Positions 32,348 through 43,348 of a stretch of DNA of 64,000 nucleotides are shown one piece after another; position 1 is the first letter of the stretch; every line of letters starts with the position of its first letter. The stretch spans positions 1-64,000 of the forward strand of contig NZ_JAKZKW010000016.1 of assembly GCF_022808695.1 (NCBI RefSeq), written 5' to 3'. The notes beneath the pieces were generated by a model that had not been told where the DNA came from, did no database searches, and saw nothing but the letters and a program-made list of their open reading frames with translations. A program made the translations under genes and the position numbers. Source of the DNA: Fundidesulfovibrio soli (lineage in GTDB: Bacteria; Desulfobacterota; Desulfovibrionia; Desulfovibrionales; Desulfovibrionaceae).

Positions 32348-32701
32348 GGCGTCCGGCGCCGGAGGCGGCCCGTACGATACGATGGAGATCAGCTCGCAGA
32401 CCACGCCGCGCTTGGTTCCGCGAACGTCCGTGACCATGAGCTTCACGGACTGGCCTTCGGCCAGCCCGGCCTTGGTGGCTTCGCCCTGCTGCTGCAGGGG
32501 CACGTTCACTGCCACGGTCTGCCCGTCGTACTCCACCCCGAAGCCCACCACCACGCCGTTCTTCTCCGACACCTGGTTGATGACCCCCTCCAGCGGGGAG
32601 GGCTTGAGCGGGTCCGTCTTGCCGAACGTGATGAGCAGCGCCAGGGCCACGGCGCAGGCAAAGGCGAAATATTTGGCCGAACGCAACTCGGCGTACTGCA
32701 T
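32276..32701 (-). CDS. hypothetical membrane-anchored protein
   Basis: I do not recognise this 141-residue protein. It has one N-terminal membrane helix (about 10-25, FAFACAVALALLITFG) and a periplasmic beta-rich domain (about 35-110, VVVGFGVEYDGQTVAVNVPLQ is part) that could be an OB- or SH3-like barrel, then a proline/alanine-rich tail. ATG at 32701 follows GAGGGAGAC. The 3' end overlaps the convergent GINT1-like gene by 72 bases. It shares an AT-rich palindromic intergenic region with the divergent small gene at 32770. Confidence 0.65.
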   Translation of the reverse strand: MQYAELRSAKYFAFACAVALALLITFGKTDPLKPSPLEGVINQVSEKNGVVVGFGVEYDGQTVAVNVPLQQQGEATKAGLAEGQSVKLMVTDVRGTKRGVVCELISIVSYGPPPAPDASAPKRNAPLPVNDLKPGLGVIGQ

Positions 32702-32735
32702 GTCTCCCTCTCTTGTTGGACAAATTGGCCTGTTC

Positions 32736-32760
32736 CTTGCTAATAATTATTACAGGCAAG
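32736..32760. promoter_or_regulatory. AT-rich palindromic operator candidate
   Basis: CTTGC and GCAAG flank the perfect 12-bp palindrome TAATAATTATTA (32741-32752). It lies between divergent genes (starts at 32701 and 32770) and overlaps the AAGGAGG ribosome site of the latter. The AT-rich palindrome is conspicuous in this GC-rich DNA and resembles Fur-family or other dimeric repressor sites. Confidence 0.45.
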
Positions 32761-32769
32761 GAGGCCGTT

Positions 32770-33093
32770 ATGATCGTCAAGCCAAATCAAACCGTCGCAT
32801 CGAATGCGACCAGGCCGTGGAGCGCCGATCGCCTGCATCCTCTGGACATGGAGGACGTGGCCCTTTCCAGCGAGGCGTTGCGCGTCCTCGGCGATGCCGC
32901 CAGGAAACTTCTGTCCCGGGTTGGGGTCAAAGAGACCTCCCTGGCCCGGATGATCAAGGTGTTCTGCGCGAAAGTGTATTGGAACGAGAGCGACGGGGGC
33001 CTGCTCCTCTGCGGCGAGCTGGACGGCAAGATGGTCTGCCTGCCCGTGCCGGCCGGGCACTGGGAGGTGGCCGTGAGCGGCCCGGCGCACTGA
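32770..33093 (+). CDS. hypothetical protein, 107 aa
   Basis: I do not recognise this small soluble protein. It begins MIVKPNQTVASNATRP at an ATG with a strong AAGGAGG site six bases upstream. The middle (about 28-60) is helical, and the end (about 72-105) alternates polar and apolar residues like a small beta-sheet (GGLLLCGELDGKMVCLPVP), with two cysteines. It has no signal peptide. It is a single gene, divergent from the membrane-anchored hypothetical, with an operator-like palindrome between them. Confidence 0.6.
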   Translation: MIVKPNQTVASNATRPWSADRLHPLDMEDVALSSEALRVLGDAARKLLSRVGVKETSLARMIKVFCAKVYWNESDGGLLLCGELDGKMVCLPVPAGHWEVAVSGPAH

Positions 33094-33209
33094 GCGCGCG
33101 CTGAACGTTTTTTCCGGGCGGAGGCGCTTCCGGCGCGCGTCCCGCCCGCGGGAATATAATGCCGCCTCCGGCGGGGGGAAGGGGGGCCTGAAACGGCGAG
33201 GCCGCCCGG

Positions 33210-33992
33210 CTATTTCTCCCGCTTCTTGACCTCGTCCCAGAGGGCGTCCCAGTCCGACAGCTGGAAGTCCGCAGTGTTCAGGCCGCGCTCGGCGGCCAGG
33301 GCCTCCATGGCCTCGAAGCGGGCCAGGAAGCGGGCGTTGGCGCCCTCCAGGGCGGAGTTGGCCTTCACGCCCAGCCTGCGCCCGTACTCCACGACGCAGA
33401 AAAGATAATCCCCGTACTCGGCCTCCACGCGCGCCTGATCCCCGGCGGCGAGGGCCTCCTGCAGCTCCTGCCACTCGCGGCCCATCTGGGCGGCCTGCGC
33501 CGCGTCGTCCTCCCAGGTGAAGTGGTGGCGGGCGGCCTTGGCGTTGAGGCGGTAGGCCTTGAGCAGCGGGGGCAGGCCCTTGGGCAGGGAGGCGAATACG
33601 CCCTCCTTGTTGTCCTTCTCCTGGCGCTTGATGCGCTCCCAGTTGCGCAGCAGCTCCTCCTGGTTCTCCACGTTCAGGCCCTCGAACACGTGGGGGTGGC
33701 GGCGGATCATCTTGGCCGCGATGGCGTCGATGGAGTCGGCCAGGGTGAAGGAGCCCTTGTTCTCGTAGAGCGCGCCCAGGAAGCAGAGCAGGAAGAGCAC
33801 GTCGCCCAGCTCCTCCATGGTGCCGTGTTCGTCGCCGGCGCGGATGGCTTCCACCAGCTCGTGGGCTTCCTCGATCACGTAGTCGCAGAGGGTCTCGGGG
33901 GTCTGCTTGCGGTCCCAGGGGCAGCCCTCGGGGCCAAGCAGCGTGGAAACGACCTGGCGCAGCTTGGCCAGGGAGTCGCCTGTATTGGGCAT
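33210..33992 (-). CDS. mazG: nucleoside triphosphate pyrophosphohydrolase
   Basis: MazG hydrolyses nucleoside triphosphates to monophosphates and pyrophosphate, cleaning up abnormal nucleotides and moderating the stringent response. The 260-residue protein has two MazG domains: the first has the EEAHELVEAI and EELGDVLFLL metal-binding motifs (about 40-70), the second the matching EWQELQEAL/EAEYGDYLFCVVEYG (about 175-210). The N-terminal GCPWDRKQT is also typical. ATG at 33992 follows AAGGA. It is the last gene of a five-gene minus-strand run that begins with the radical SAM gene at 36699. Confidence 0.94.
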   Translation of the reverse strand: MPNTGDSLAKLRQVVSTLLGPEGCPWDRKQTPETLCDYVIEEAHELVEAIRAGDEHGTMEELGDVLFLLCFLGALYENKGSFTLADSIDAIAAKMIRRHPHVFEGLNVENQEELLRNWERIKRQEKDNKEGVFASLPKGLPPLLKAYRLNAKAARHHFTWEDDAAQAAQMGREWQELQEALAAGDQARVEAEYGDYLFCVVEYGRRLGVKANSALEGANARFLARFEAMEALAAERGLNTADFQLSDWDALWDEVKKREK

Positions 33993-34002
33993 GGGAATAT
34001 CC

Positions 34003-34593
34003 TTATATGGTGCTTTTCTTCTGGCCCTGGGGCTTGGCGGGGGCGGGCGCGGGCGGCGGGGCGGGAGGCTCCACCACCTTCTTCTGGGGCGCCACCGGCG
34101 GGGGGGTGAGGCTCTTGAGCTTCTGCTTCCAGTCCGGCGGGATGTAATCGGAGATGAAGGCGTCCACCTTCTCCAGCACCGGCACCAGCTTGGAGCTGGC
34201 CATGAACTCGGGCCGGGGCAGGAGCGCCGTCCAGACCCAGAGCACCACCGCCGTGAGCAGCACGCCCTTGGCCAGGCCGAAGAATCCGCCGAAGAACTTG
34301 TTGGCCCAGTCGATGAGCGTGAGCTTCATCAGCCCCGTGATGCCCATCACGATCAGCGAGCAGGCGATCATGGTGCCCACGAAAATGATGATGAACGCGG
34401 CCGGACCGGCGAAGGCCGGGTTGGAGACAAGAGGCGTGATATGCGGGGAGAGCTGCGGCGAATAGGCCACGGCCAGCTTGAAGCCGAACACCAGCGCCAG
34501 GATGGAGGCCGCCTCCTTGACGAGGCCCCGCAGGTACCCCCTGAAAAAGAAGAAGCCCCAGATGATGAGCAGGGCGAGATCGGCGATGTTCAC
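34003..34593 (-). CDS. CvpA family membrane protein
   Basis: The 196-residue protein has four membrane helices (about 5-22, 27-45, 65-90, 105-125) with the family pattern ADLALLIIWGFFFFRGYLRGLVKE and WANKFFGGFFGLAKG, then a long proline-rich cytoplasmic or periplasmic tail (about 160-196). CvpA is needed for colicin V production in E. coli and for envelope stress tolerance elsewhere; its molecular role is unsettled. The start is GTG at 34593. It lies between ogt and mazG on the same strand, ten bases before mazG. Confidence 0.88.
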   Translation of the reverse strand: MNIADLALLIIWGFFFFRGYLRGLVKEAASILALVFGFKLAVAYSPQLSPHITPLVSNPAFAGPAAFIIIFVGTMIACSLIVMGITGLMKLTLIDWANKFFGGFFGLAKGVLLTAVVLWVWTALLPRPEFMASSKLVPVLEKVDAFISDYIPPDWKQKLKSLTPPPVAPQKKVVEPPAPPPAPAPAKPQGQKKSTI

Positions 34594-34636
34594 GCCGGAG
34601 GCGTATCAGGTTTTTCAGCGGGAGGCAAAAGGGGGA

Positions 34637-35104
34637 CTACAGCGCCCCCTCCAGCGTGAGCAGCCACTTCTTCATCTCGAGCCCCGGGCCGAAGCCGCCC
34701 AGTCCGCCGCCGGAAGCCAGCACCCGGTGGCAGGGGTAGATCAGAGGCCAGCGGTTGTTTGCCATCACCTGCCCGACGGCCCGCGCCGCGCCAGGGCTGC
34801 CGCAGGCCGCGGCCAGCCCGCCGTAGCTCACCACCTGCCCGGCGGGGACGCGGATAAGCTCCTCCAGCACGCGGCGCTTGAAGCGGGGCATCCCCTCCAG
34901 CTCGATGGGCAGCCCGGGCCAGTCCACGCGCTCCCCGGCCACGTAGCGGTCCAGGGCCTTGGCCAGCTCGCGGCCCATCTGGGTCACGGGGCGGGGCGCG
35001 TCCCCCGGGGCGGACCAGGAGAGCGAGATATTCCGGAGCTTGCCGTCGCTCCAGGCCAGGTCCAGGCGCAGCGGGGCCGACACGAGCGTTTCGGTGAGGA
35101 TCAT
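34637..35104 (-). CDS. ogt: methylated-DNA--protein-cysteine S-methyltransferase
   Basis: The protein repairs O6-alkylguanine in DNA by moving the alkyl group to its own cysteine. The 155-residue product has the C-terminal helix-turn-helix ARAVGQVMANNRWP and the active-site motif YPCHRVLASGGGLGGFG, which define the Ogt/MGMT family. The N-terminal domain is short. It is in a minus-strand gene run downstream of a secreted hypothetical (12 bases). Confidence 0.93.
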   Translation of the reverse strand: MILTETLVSAPLRLDLAWSDGKLRNISLSWSAPGDAPRPVTQMGRELAKALDRYVAGERVDWPGLPIELEGMPRFKRRVLEELIRVPAGQVVSYGGLAAACGSPGAARAVGQVMANNRWPLIYPCHRVLASGGGLGGFGPGLEMKKWLLTLEGAL

Positions 35105-35116
35105 TACGGGTACTCC

Positions 35117-35758
35117 TTACTTGTGGGCGGCCTGGGGCGACAGTGCGAGGCTCAGGGCCGCCTGGTGCAGGGCCTCCTCGTAGAGGGGGCGCTGCTCCCC
35201 GGTGATGTACCAGGTCAGGCGCAGGAAGCCGTCCGCCGTGAGCCAGGTGTAGGTGGCGCTGACCACCTGGCCTCCCAGGGTCCGGTTGAAACCGGCCTCC
35301 TTATAATAGTGCATCCGTCGTGTCGGGAAGTATTCTTTTTCCAGGAACACGGCTCCCGAAGGGGAGGCGTTCTCCCGGTCGCGCTCGGCCAGCACGTGGT
35401 CCATAAATAGTTCCTGAGGCGTGCGCTTTTTTCCCGATTCTCTGGTAATGAGCATGAAAGGCGTGGCGAACCATGTCTCCGCCTTCTTCTGGAACCCGGC
35501 GTGTGTCCGGCGGAACGCCGCCAGCTCCTCGTGGGGGACCGGGGCCTGCTTGCTGGGGTGCTTGAAGAGGAACAGCTCCAGGGGCGGGATGCGAACGAAG
35601 TCCGCCGGGAGGTTCAGCGAATAGGAGCCGTCCTCGGCCGCGGTGAGCGGTTCGGCGGCGCGGGCGGGATGCCCGGCCGGGGCCGCGAGCAGCGCCAGCA
35701 GGGCAAACAGGGCCGAAAGCAGGGGGCCAGAAAGCAAGAGAACGGTTGACCGCTTCAT
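35117..35758 (-). CDS. secreted hypothetical protein
   Basis: I do not recognise this 213-residue protein. It has a cleavable signal peptide (about 1-34, ending HPARAAE), so it acts in the periplasm or outside. The mature part is a mixed alpha/beta domain with features such as SLNLPADFVRIPPLELFLFK and TYTWLTADGFLRLTWYITGEQ, no cysteines and no obvious catalytic pattern. The ATG overlaps the stop of the upstream radical SAM gene by four bases (ATGA), so the two are translationally coupled. Confidence 0.72.
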   Translation of the reverse strand: MKRSTVLLLSGPLLSALFALLALLAAPAGHPARAAEPLTAAEDGSYSLNLPADFVRIPPLELFLFKHPSKQAPVPHEELAAFRRTHAGFQKKAETWFATPFMLITRESGKKRTPQELFMDHVLAERDRENASPSGAVFLEKEYFPTRRMHYYKEAGFNRTLGGQVVSATYTWLTADGFLRLTWYITGEQRPLYEEALHQAALSLALSPQAAHK

Positions 35759-36699
35759 GTACGCTCCGTTCGGTTCATGCCCTGGCGCACGCCGCGCACG
35801 CGCAGGACCTCCGCGATGGTGTTGTGCAGCCGTCTCCTGGCTCCGGCCCAGGCCGGGGCCACCAGTTCGCCGTGGGCCGGGTCCGCGTGCAGGCGGTGCA
35901 CCACGACGTCAGGGCGCAGCCGGGCCAGGGCGCAGGCCACGAAGTCGGCGTATTCCTCCAGCTCCGGCAGGGGGGCCTCCCCGGCGAGGTGCATCCGGGC
36001 CAGCTCCGTGTCCTTTGCGGCGTAGACGTTGTGGAACTTGACGCCCGCCACGGGCAGGGCGTTCACGAAGTCCACGGTGGCGTCCCAGTCCGCGCGCGTC
36101 TCGCCGGGAAGCCCCGCCATGACGTGCGCCGTGACCTTGAGCCCCGCATCGGCGGCCGTCCGCACGGCTTGGGCGAAGCAGGCCGCGTCGTGCCCCCGGC
36201 GGATGCGGGCAAGTGTTGCCGGGTTGGATGATTGCAAACCCAGTTCCAGCCAGAACTCTTTCACGGGGAAGGCGGCCAGCAGGGCGATTTTTTCCGCGTC
36301 CAGGCAGTCGGGGCGGGTGGCCAGGCAGAGCCCGGCCATGTCCGGCAGGGCGGCCAGCTCCCGGAGCACGGCGGCCAGGCGCGCGGCCGGGCCGTGGGTG
36401 TTGGAGAAGGCCTGGAGGTAGCCCACCAGGGCAAGCTCCTGGCCCCAGCGGGCGCGCAGGCGCTGGCTCCAGTAGGCCCACTGGCCCGCCAGGGGCATGC
36501 GGCTACCGAGCCCGGTGCCCGATCCCCTGGCGTTGCAGAAGATGCATCCGCCCGTGGCAAGGGCGCCGTCGCGGTTGGGGCAACCGAAACCGGCGTCCAG
36601 GGGAACTTTGCGCGCGGCCCCGCCGAAGAGCGCGCGCCAGCGGGAGGACACGGCGTTGTACGGCCGGGCTTCGGCCTCACAGGGTGAAACGTGGTCCAT
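35755..36699 (-). CDS. TIGR01212-type radical SAM protein (YhcC-like)
   Basis: The 314-residue protein has the radical SAM cluster motif in a stretched form, GCPNRDG...GGCIFCNA (C-x7-C-x2-C counting from Asn-preceding Cys), and the family segments YLQAFSNTHGP, LATRPDCLD, WLELGLQSS and HVMAGLPGET. YhcC homologues are widespread and their reaction is not firmly known. It heads the run yhcC-like, secreted hypothetical, ogt, cvpA, mazG. The ATG at 36699 begins MDHVSPCEAEARPYN. Confidence 0.87.
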   Translation of the reverse strand: MDHVSPCEAEARPYNAVSSRWRALFGGAARKVPLDAGFGCPNRDGALATGGCIFCNARGSGTGLGSRMPLAGQWAYWSQRLRARWGQELALVGYLQAFSNTHGPAARLAAVLRELAALPDMAGLCLATRPDCLDAEKIALLAAFPVKEFWLELGLQSSNPATLARIRRGHDAACFAQAVRTAADAGLKVTAHVMAGLPGETRADWDATVDFVNALPVAGVKFHNVYAAKDTELARMHLAGEAPLPELEEYADFVACALARLRPDVVVHRLHADPAHGELVAPAWAGARRRLHNTIAEVLRVRGVRQGMNRTERT

Positions 36700-36718
36700 C
36701 AGCGCAAAATCCCGTTGA

Positions 36719-38920
<2,202 letters not shown>

Positions 38921-38924
<4 letters not shown>

Positions 38925-39391
38925 GCGGCCGGCGCGTGGCCTTCTGGAGTGTGTTCACCCTGTGCGGCATGTGGCTGCAGAGTTTCCTGCCGGGCGTGGA
39001 CTTCCTGGCCCCGGGACTTATCCTGAGCCTTCAGGAGGAGAAGCTCCGCACCACCCTGATCCTGGGGGTGATCTGGCTGTTCATCCAGGAGGGCACGGGC
39101 TCGCTCGCCTTCGGCACCGTGGTGTTGTGGTACGGGTTGCTGGTGGGGCTGTTCTTCTTCGGGCACTGGCTCTTCGAGGCCAGGAATTTCGTGTTCATGA
39201 TGATCCTCGGGGCCTGCCTCGGGGTGCTGCACTTCGGGCTGATGGACGTGATGACCCAACTGCAGGACTGGCGCGCCGCGCCGGGCCGCGTGCTGGTGGA
39301 GTCCATCGTGCAGGCCGTGGTCTTCCCCGTTCAGTGGGGACTGATTTACATCATCCACAACAACCTGCCCCACAATGGCCAAAACATATGA
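38921..39391 (+). CDS. mreD: rod shape-determining protein MreD (probable)
   Basis: The 156-residue product is a membrane protein with about five helices, and it sits in the standard place between mreC and the PBP2 gene. MreD sequences are poorly conserved, so the call depends mainly on position, size and topology. The ATG at 38921 overlaps the mreC stop (ATGA), and the 3' end overlaps mrdA by 17 bases, which indicates tight co-translation. Confidence 0.82.
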
Positions 39392-41225
39392 GCCCGACTC
39401 CGGGCAACAAGCCCCTCGCGGCGGCCTGATACTGCTCCAGGTATTGATCCTGGGGCTGTTCTGTCTGTTCATCGTTCGCCTGTGGTATCTGCAGATCCAC
39501 AAGGGCGAGCATTTCGCAGAGCTGGCCCGCGAGAACCAGATGCGCCAGGCATCCATCATCGCGGCCCGGGGCATGATCCTGGACCGCAACGGGAAGCCCC
39601 TGGCCGTCAACGAGCCATCCTTCGCCCTGGGGATGATCCGCGAGGATTGTCCCGACGTGCAGGGCACCCTGCAGAAGGTGGCGGAATGGACGGGGCTCGA
39701 CTACCAGGTCCTGCTCGACACCTACATCCGGGGCAAAAAGCGCTCCAAGCCCTTCGAGCCTCTGGTGCTCATCTCCAACCTGTCCTACGAGCTGCTGGCC
39801 AAGATCGAGGCCAACGCCGTTTCCTGGCCCGGGCTCGAGATCCTCACCCGGCACAAGCGCTATTATCCCAACGGGAATCTGCTCGCGCACGTCATGGGCT
39901 ACGTGGCCGAGGCCAACGAGGAGGAGCTGGAGAAGGACTCCCGCCTGGCCCTGGGCGACCATGTGGGCAAGCAGGGCCTCGAGCTGACCCTGGAGCAGCG
40001 CCTGCGCGGCGAGAAGGGCCTCAAGCAGATCGAGGTGGACGCCTACGGCCGCGAGCACGACCAGCAGGTCCTGCTGGAGCCGCGCGCCGGCAACAGCCTC
40101 TCGCTTTCCATCGACATGGACCTGCAGACCTTCGCCAGCAAACAGCTGGAGGGCCAGGCCGGCTCCATCGTGGTCCTGGAGCCCACCACGGGCAAGGTGC
40201 TGGCCTTCGTGAGCCAGCCCACCTACGACAACAACCTCTTCGTGCTGGGCATCCCTCCCAAGAAGTGGAAGGAACTGCGCGACGACCCCATGCACCCCAT
40301 CCAGAACCGGGTCTCCCAGTCGGTGTACCCGCCGGGGTCCACCTTCAAGCTGCTCATGGCGGCCTGCGCCCTCTCGGAGGGCATCATCAAGCCGACGGAC
40401 ACGGTGTCCTGCTCCGGCTCCTACCGGGTGGGCGACCACGACTTCCACTGCTGGAAGAAGGGCGGGCACGGCAGCGTGGACATGCGCTCCGCCCTGGTGC
40501 ACTCCTGCGACGTCTATTTCTACCAGCTGGGCGAAAAGCTGGGCATCGACCGCATCAACCGCTTCGCCCTGCAGGCAGGGTTCGGCACGCCCACCGGCAT
40601 CGACCTGCCCCACGAGCGCTCCGGGCTCATCCCTTCCACGGCCTGGAAGAAGCGCCGCTACGGCGAGAACTGGACCCGCGGCGAGACGCTCAACTGCTCC
40701 ATCGGCCAGGGCTACGTTCAGGTCTCACCCTTGCAGCTGGCCAAGTTCTACGCCTCGCTGATCAACGGCGGCAAGGTCATCCGGCCGAGCCTGGTGCTCT
40801 CCGACCCCGTGGACGTGCAGGGCCAGCTGCCCATCACCGAGAAGGACCGCGATTTTCTGATGAAAGCCATGGTTGAGACGGTCAACTCCGGCACGGGCCA
40901 GAAGATCAAGCGCGCCGACGCCATGATGGGGGCCAAGACGGGCACGGCCCAGGTGGTCAAGCTCATCAACGCCGACATCAGGGCCAAAACCAAGGACACG
41001 CCCTACAAGTACCGCGACCACGCCTGGATCGCCACCTGGGGCATCAAGGACAACAAGAGCTACGTGGTGATCTGCATGGTGGAGCACGGCGGCCACGGCG
41101 GCGAGGACGCCGGTCCGCTGGTGCGCAACATCTACGACTACCTCTTCGGGCCCTCCAAGCCGTTGCCTCCCGCCCCCAAGGGCGAGGCGGCCCAGGCCCA
41201 GCAGCCCCAGGGGCGGCAGGACTAA
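39375..41225 (+). CDS. mrdA: penicillin-binding protein 2 (elongation-specific transpeptidase)
   Basis: PBP2 cross-links peptidoglycan during rod elongation with RodA. The 616-residue protein has a short cytoplasmic tail, one membrane helix (about 18-38), the pedestal/dimer domain (with ARGMILDRNGKPLAVN), and the transpeptidase domain with STFK (active serine at 322), the SCD triad at 377 (SxN-type motif) and KTGT beginning at 521. The proline/glutamine-rich end is dispensable-looking. The ATG lies within the last codons of mreD. Confidence 0.96.
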   Translation: MAKTYEPDSGQQAPRGGLILLQVLILGLFCLFIVRLWYLQIHKGEHFAELARENQMRQASIIAARGMILDRNGKPLAVNEPSFALGMIREDCPDVQGTLQKVAEWTGLDYQVLLDTYIRGKKRSKPFEPLVLISNLSYELLAKIEANAVSWPGLEILTRHKRYYPNGNLLAHVMGYVAEANEEELEKDSRLALGDHVGKQGLELTLEQRLRGEKGLKQIEVDAYGREHDQQVLLEPRAGNSLSLSIDMDLQTFASKQLEGQAGSIVVLEPTTGKVLAFVSQPTYDNNLFVLGIPPKKWKELRDDPMHPIQNRVSQSVYPPGSTFKLLMAACALSEGIIKPTDTVSCSGSYRVGDHDFHCWKKGGHGSVDMRSALVHSCDVYFYQLGEKLGIDRINRFALQAGFGTPTGIDLPHERSGLIPSTAWKKRRYGENWTRGETLNCSIGQGYVQVSPLQLAKFYASLINGGKVIRPSLVLSDPVDVQGQLPITEKDRDFLMKAMVETVNSGTGQKIKRADAMMGAKTGTAQVVKLINADIRAKTKDTPYKYRDHAWIATWGIKDNKSYVVICMVEHGGHGGEDAGPLVRNIYDYLFGPSKPLPPAPKGEAAQAQQPQGRQD

Positions 41226-41229
41226 CGCC

Positions 41230-42345
41230 ATGACCCCGGTGGACCGCAGACTCTTCACCCACATCAACTGGCCCCTGCTACTGGTTATCGGCTGCCTTTT
41301 CGGCATAGGCGTGCTCAACCTCTATTCGGCCAGCGGCTTCCGCATGGGCGACGGGGTCTCGCTCAATCCCTATTACCAGAAGCAGTGCGTCTGGGGCGTG
41401 GCGGGGTTCATCTGCATGGTGGCCCTGACCTTCTTCGACTACCGCTACCTCAAGCATGTGGCCTGGCCGTTGCTGGCCGTAACCATCGTGCTCCTGGCGC
41501 TCGTTCCAGTCATGGGCAAGACCGTCTACGGGGCCAAGCGCTGGCTGGATTTCGGCCTCTTCAGCTTCCAACCCAGCGAGTTCGCCAAGTTCGCCACCCT
41601 GATGGTGGGCGCGCTGATGCTCTCCAATGATTCCGGGAAGCTGGGCTGGCTGGGGCTTTTCACGGTGCTGGCGGCGGCCCTTCCTCCGGCCGCCATGGTC
41701 ATCGTTCAGCCGGACCTGGGCTCCGGCCTGAACATCCTGCTGGTGCTCTGCGGCATGATCCTCTACCGGGGGCTTGCCGGGCGGGTGTTCAAGGTGCTCC
41801 TGCTCGTGGTGCCCATCGTCATACCCTGTGGATGGTTTTTCCTCAAACCCTACCAGAAACTCAGAATTCTTACCTTGTTCAATCCTGAACGAGATCCTCT
41901 GGGGTCGGGTTATCACATCATCCAGTCCCAGATCGCCATCGGCTCAGGGCAGATGTGGGGCAAGGGCTTCCTGGAGGGCACCCAGAGCCAGCTGCGCTTC
42001 CTGCCGGAGAAGCACACGGACTTCGCCGTGGCGGTCTTCGCCGAGGAGTGGGGCTTCGTCGGCGGCGTGGTCCTGGTGGCCCTGTTCTGCATCTTCCTCT
42101 ACATTCTGGTATGCACCGCCCGGGATGCGAAGGACCGTTTCGGCTCCTTCCTGGCGGCCGGGGTGTTCTTCTATTTCTTCTGGCAAATCCTCATCAACAT
42201 GGGTATGGTTCTAGGAATCATGCCGGTCGTGGGTATCCCCCTGCCGTTCATCAGCTACGGGGGCAGCGCGACTATCGTCAACTTCTGCCTGATCGGCATC
42301 GCACTCAACGTATCCATGCGCCGCTTCGTCTTCAAAAAGACCTGA
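41230..42345 (+). CDS. rodA: peptidoglycan glycosyltransferase RodA
   Basis: RodA is the SEDS-family polymerase that makes glycan strands with PBP2. The 371-residue product has ten membrane helices and the SEDS signatures GAKRWLDFGLFSFQPSEFAK, VQPDLGSGLN (with the conserved aspartate) and GIPLPFISYGGSATIVN near the end. ATG at 41230 is four bases after the mrdA stop. Confidence 0.97.
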   Translation: MTPVDRRLFTHINWPLLLVIGCLFGIGVLNLYSASGFRMGDGVSLNPYYQKQCVWGVAGFICMVALTFFDYRYLKHVAWPLLAVTIVLLALVPVMGKTVYGAKRWLDFGLFSFQPSEFAKFATLMVGALMLSNDSGKLGWLGLFTVLAAALPPAAMVIVQPDLGSGLNILLVLCGMILYRGLAGRVFKVLLLVVPIVIPCGWFFLKPYQKLRILTLFNPERDPLGSGYHIIQSQIAIGSGQMWGKGFLEGTQSQLRFLPEKHTDFAVAVFAEEWGFVGGVVLVALFCIFLYILVCTARDAKDRFGSFLAAGVFFYFFWQILINMGMVLGIMPVVGIPLPFISYGGSATIVNFCLIGIALNVSMRRFVFKKT

Positions 42346-42373
42346 CGCGCTCCACAATCACCGGAGGTTCGCC

Positions 42374-42721
42374 TTGGCCAAGGACGAGATCAACGCCTTT
42401 TTGGGAGTGGGAACCACCTATCGCGGACGGCTGGATTTCACCGGCTCTGTGCGCGTGGATGGTGTTTTCGAGGGGGAGGTCGAGTCCGAAGGAACCCTCG
42501 TGGTCGGACGGGAGGCTCAAGTCTCCGGCGCCGTTCGCGTGGGCGAGTTGATTCTTGGCGGCACACTCGAAGGCGACGTCCAGGCTTCCAAGCGCGTCGT
42601 GCTCCACAAATCCGCCCGGTTCAAGGGCACGCTGACCGCCCCGAGCCTCTCCGTGGAGGAGGGAGCCATCATCGAGGGGCAGGTCTGCATGGCCTCCGCC
42701 ATCAGTGCCCAGGCCGAGTAG
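42374..42721 (+). CDS. bactofilin (TTG start)
   Basis: Bactofilins are beta-helical cytoskeletal proteins that form filaments without nucleotides and help shape the cell or localise envelope proteins. The 115-residue protein has the repeating glycine/valine pattern (FTGSVRVDGVFEGEVESEGTLVVG, RVGELILGGTLEGDVQAS) of this fold. The start is TTG at 42374, seven bases after GGAGG; no ATG or GTG is available at the family N-terminus. It follows rodA by 28 bases, so the operon combines the actin-based and bactofilin cytoskeletons. Confidence 0.93.
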   Translation: MAKDEINAFLGVGTTYRGRLDFTGSVRVDGVFEGEVESEGTLVVGREAQVSGAVRVGELILGGTLEGDVQASKRVVLHKSARFKGTLTAPSLSVEEGAIIEGQVCMASAISAQAE

Positions 42722-42753
42722 TCTTGCCGCCCAATCTCGTGAAATTTTGAACG

Positions 42754-42786
42754 AACAGGCTGTAAATGGCCTGTTTCCGTGGTTTT
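42754..42786 (+). terminator. weak terminator after the rod-shape operon
   Basis: AACAGGC and GCCTGTT form a 7-bp stem with an 8-base loop, followed by TCCGTGGTTTT. The short, interrupted T tract suggests partial termination, so some transcripts may continue into the atp operon. Confidence 0.45.
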
Positions 42787-42882
42787 ACAGACCCTTTTTC
42801 AAAAAAGCCCCTGGACACTATAGCTGAAATCAGGTAGTGACCCCCTGGGCTTGAAACAAAATTCACAATTAGGGGGCGGTTG

Positions 42883-43314
42883 ATGAACATAATGAATCTC
42901 GACGGGTGGTTCTTTGTCCAGCTTGCGAACTTCCTCATTCTTCTGGTGGTGCTGAACGCCGTTCTCATCGCCCCCGTCCGCCGGATGCTCAAGGTCCGCG
43001 CGGAGCGCATCGCCGCCCAGACTTCCGAAATCGAAGGGTTCACGTCCTCCGCCGAGGACAAGATCAAGAACTACGAGGCCGCCCTCGAGTCCGCCCGTCG
43101 TGAGGCCGCCGCAGTGCGCACCGGCCTGCGCGCCGACGGCCAGGCGCAGGAAAAGGTCATCCTTGAAGCCGCTGGCGCTGAGGCCGGCGACACCGTCAAG
43201 GCCGCCCGCGCCAAGGTTTCCTCTGAGTCCAAGGCTGCTTTCGACACCATGCTGGCAGGGGTGGCTGGCATGGCTGAGAAGGCCGCTTCCAAGATTTTGG
43301 GCAAGTCCCTGTAA
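42883..43314 (+). CDS. ATP synthase F0 subunit b'
   Basis: The b and b' subunits form the peripheral stalk that holds F1 against rotation. The 143-residue product has one N-terminal membrane helix (WFFVQLANFLILLVVLNAVLIAPVR, about 8-32; shown in part as NFLILLVVLNAVLIAP) and a long, charged coiled coil. ATG at 42883 follows AGGGGGCGG; a TTG three bases earlier is possible. It is first in the order b', b, delta, alpha, gamma, beta, epsilon. Confidence 0.93.
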   Translation: MNIMNLDGWFFVQLANFLILLVVLNAVLIAPVRRMLKVRAERIAAQTSEIEGFTSSAEDKIKNYEAALESARREAAAVRTGLRADGQAQEKVILEAAGAEAGDTVKAARAKVSSESKAAFDTMLAGVAGMAEKAASKILGKSL

Positions 43315-43348
43315 CCGGCAGCCCCAAGCGATCTCAAGGAGGTTGGCA

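Noticed and set aside
35755-36699. oxygen-independent coproporphyrinogen oxidase (HemN) as identity of the radical SAM gene
   Set aside because: The cysteine spacing and the LATRPDCLD/YLQAFSNTHGP segments fit the YhcC/TIGR01212 group, and the HemN-specific motifs are missing.
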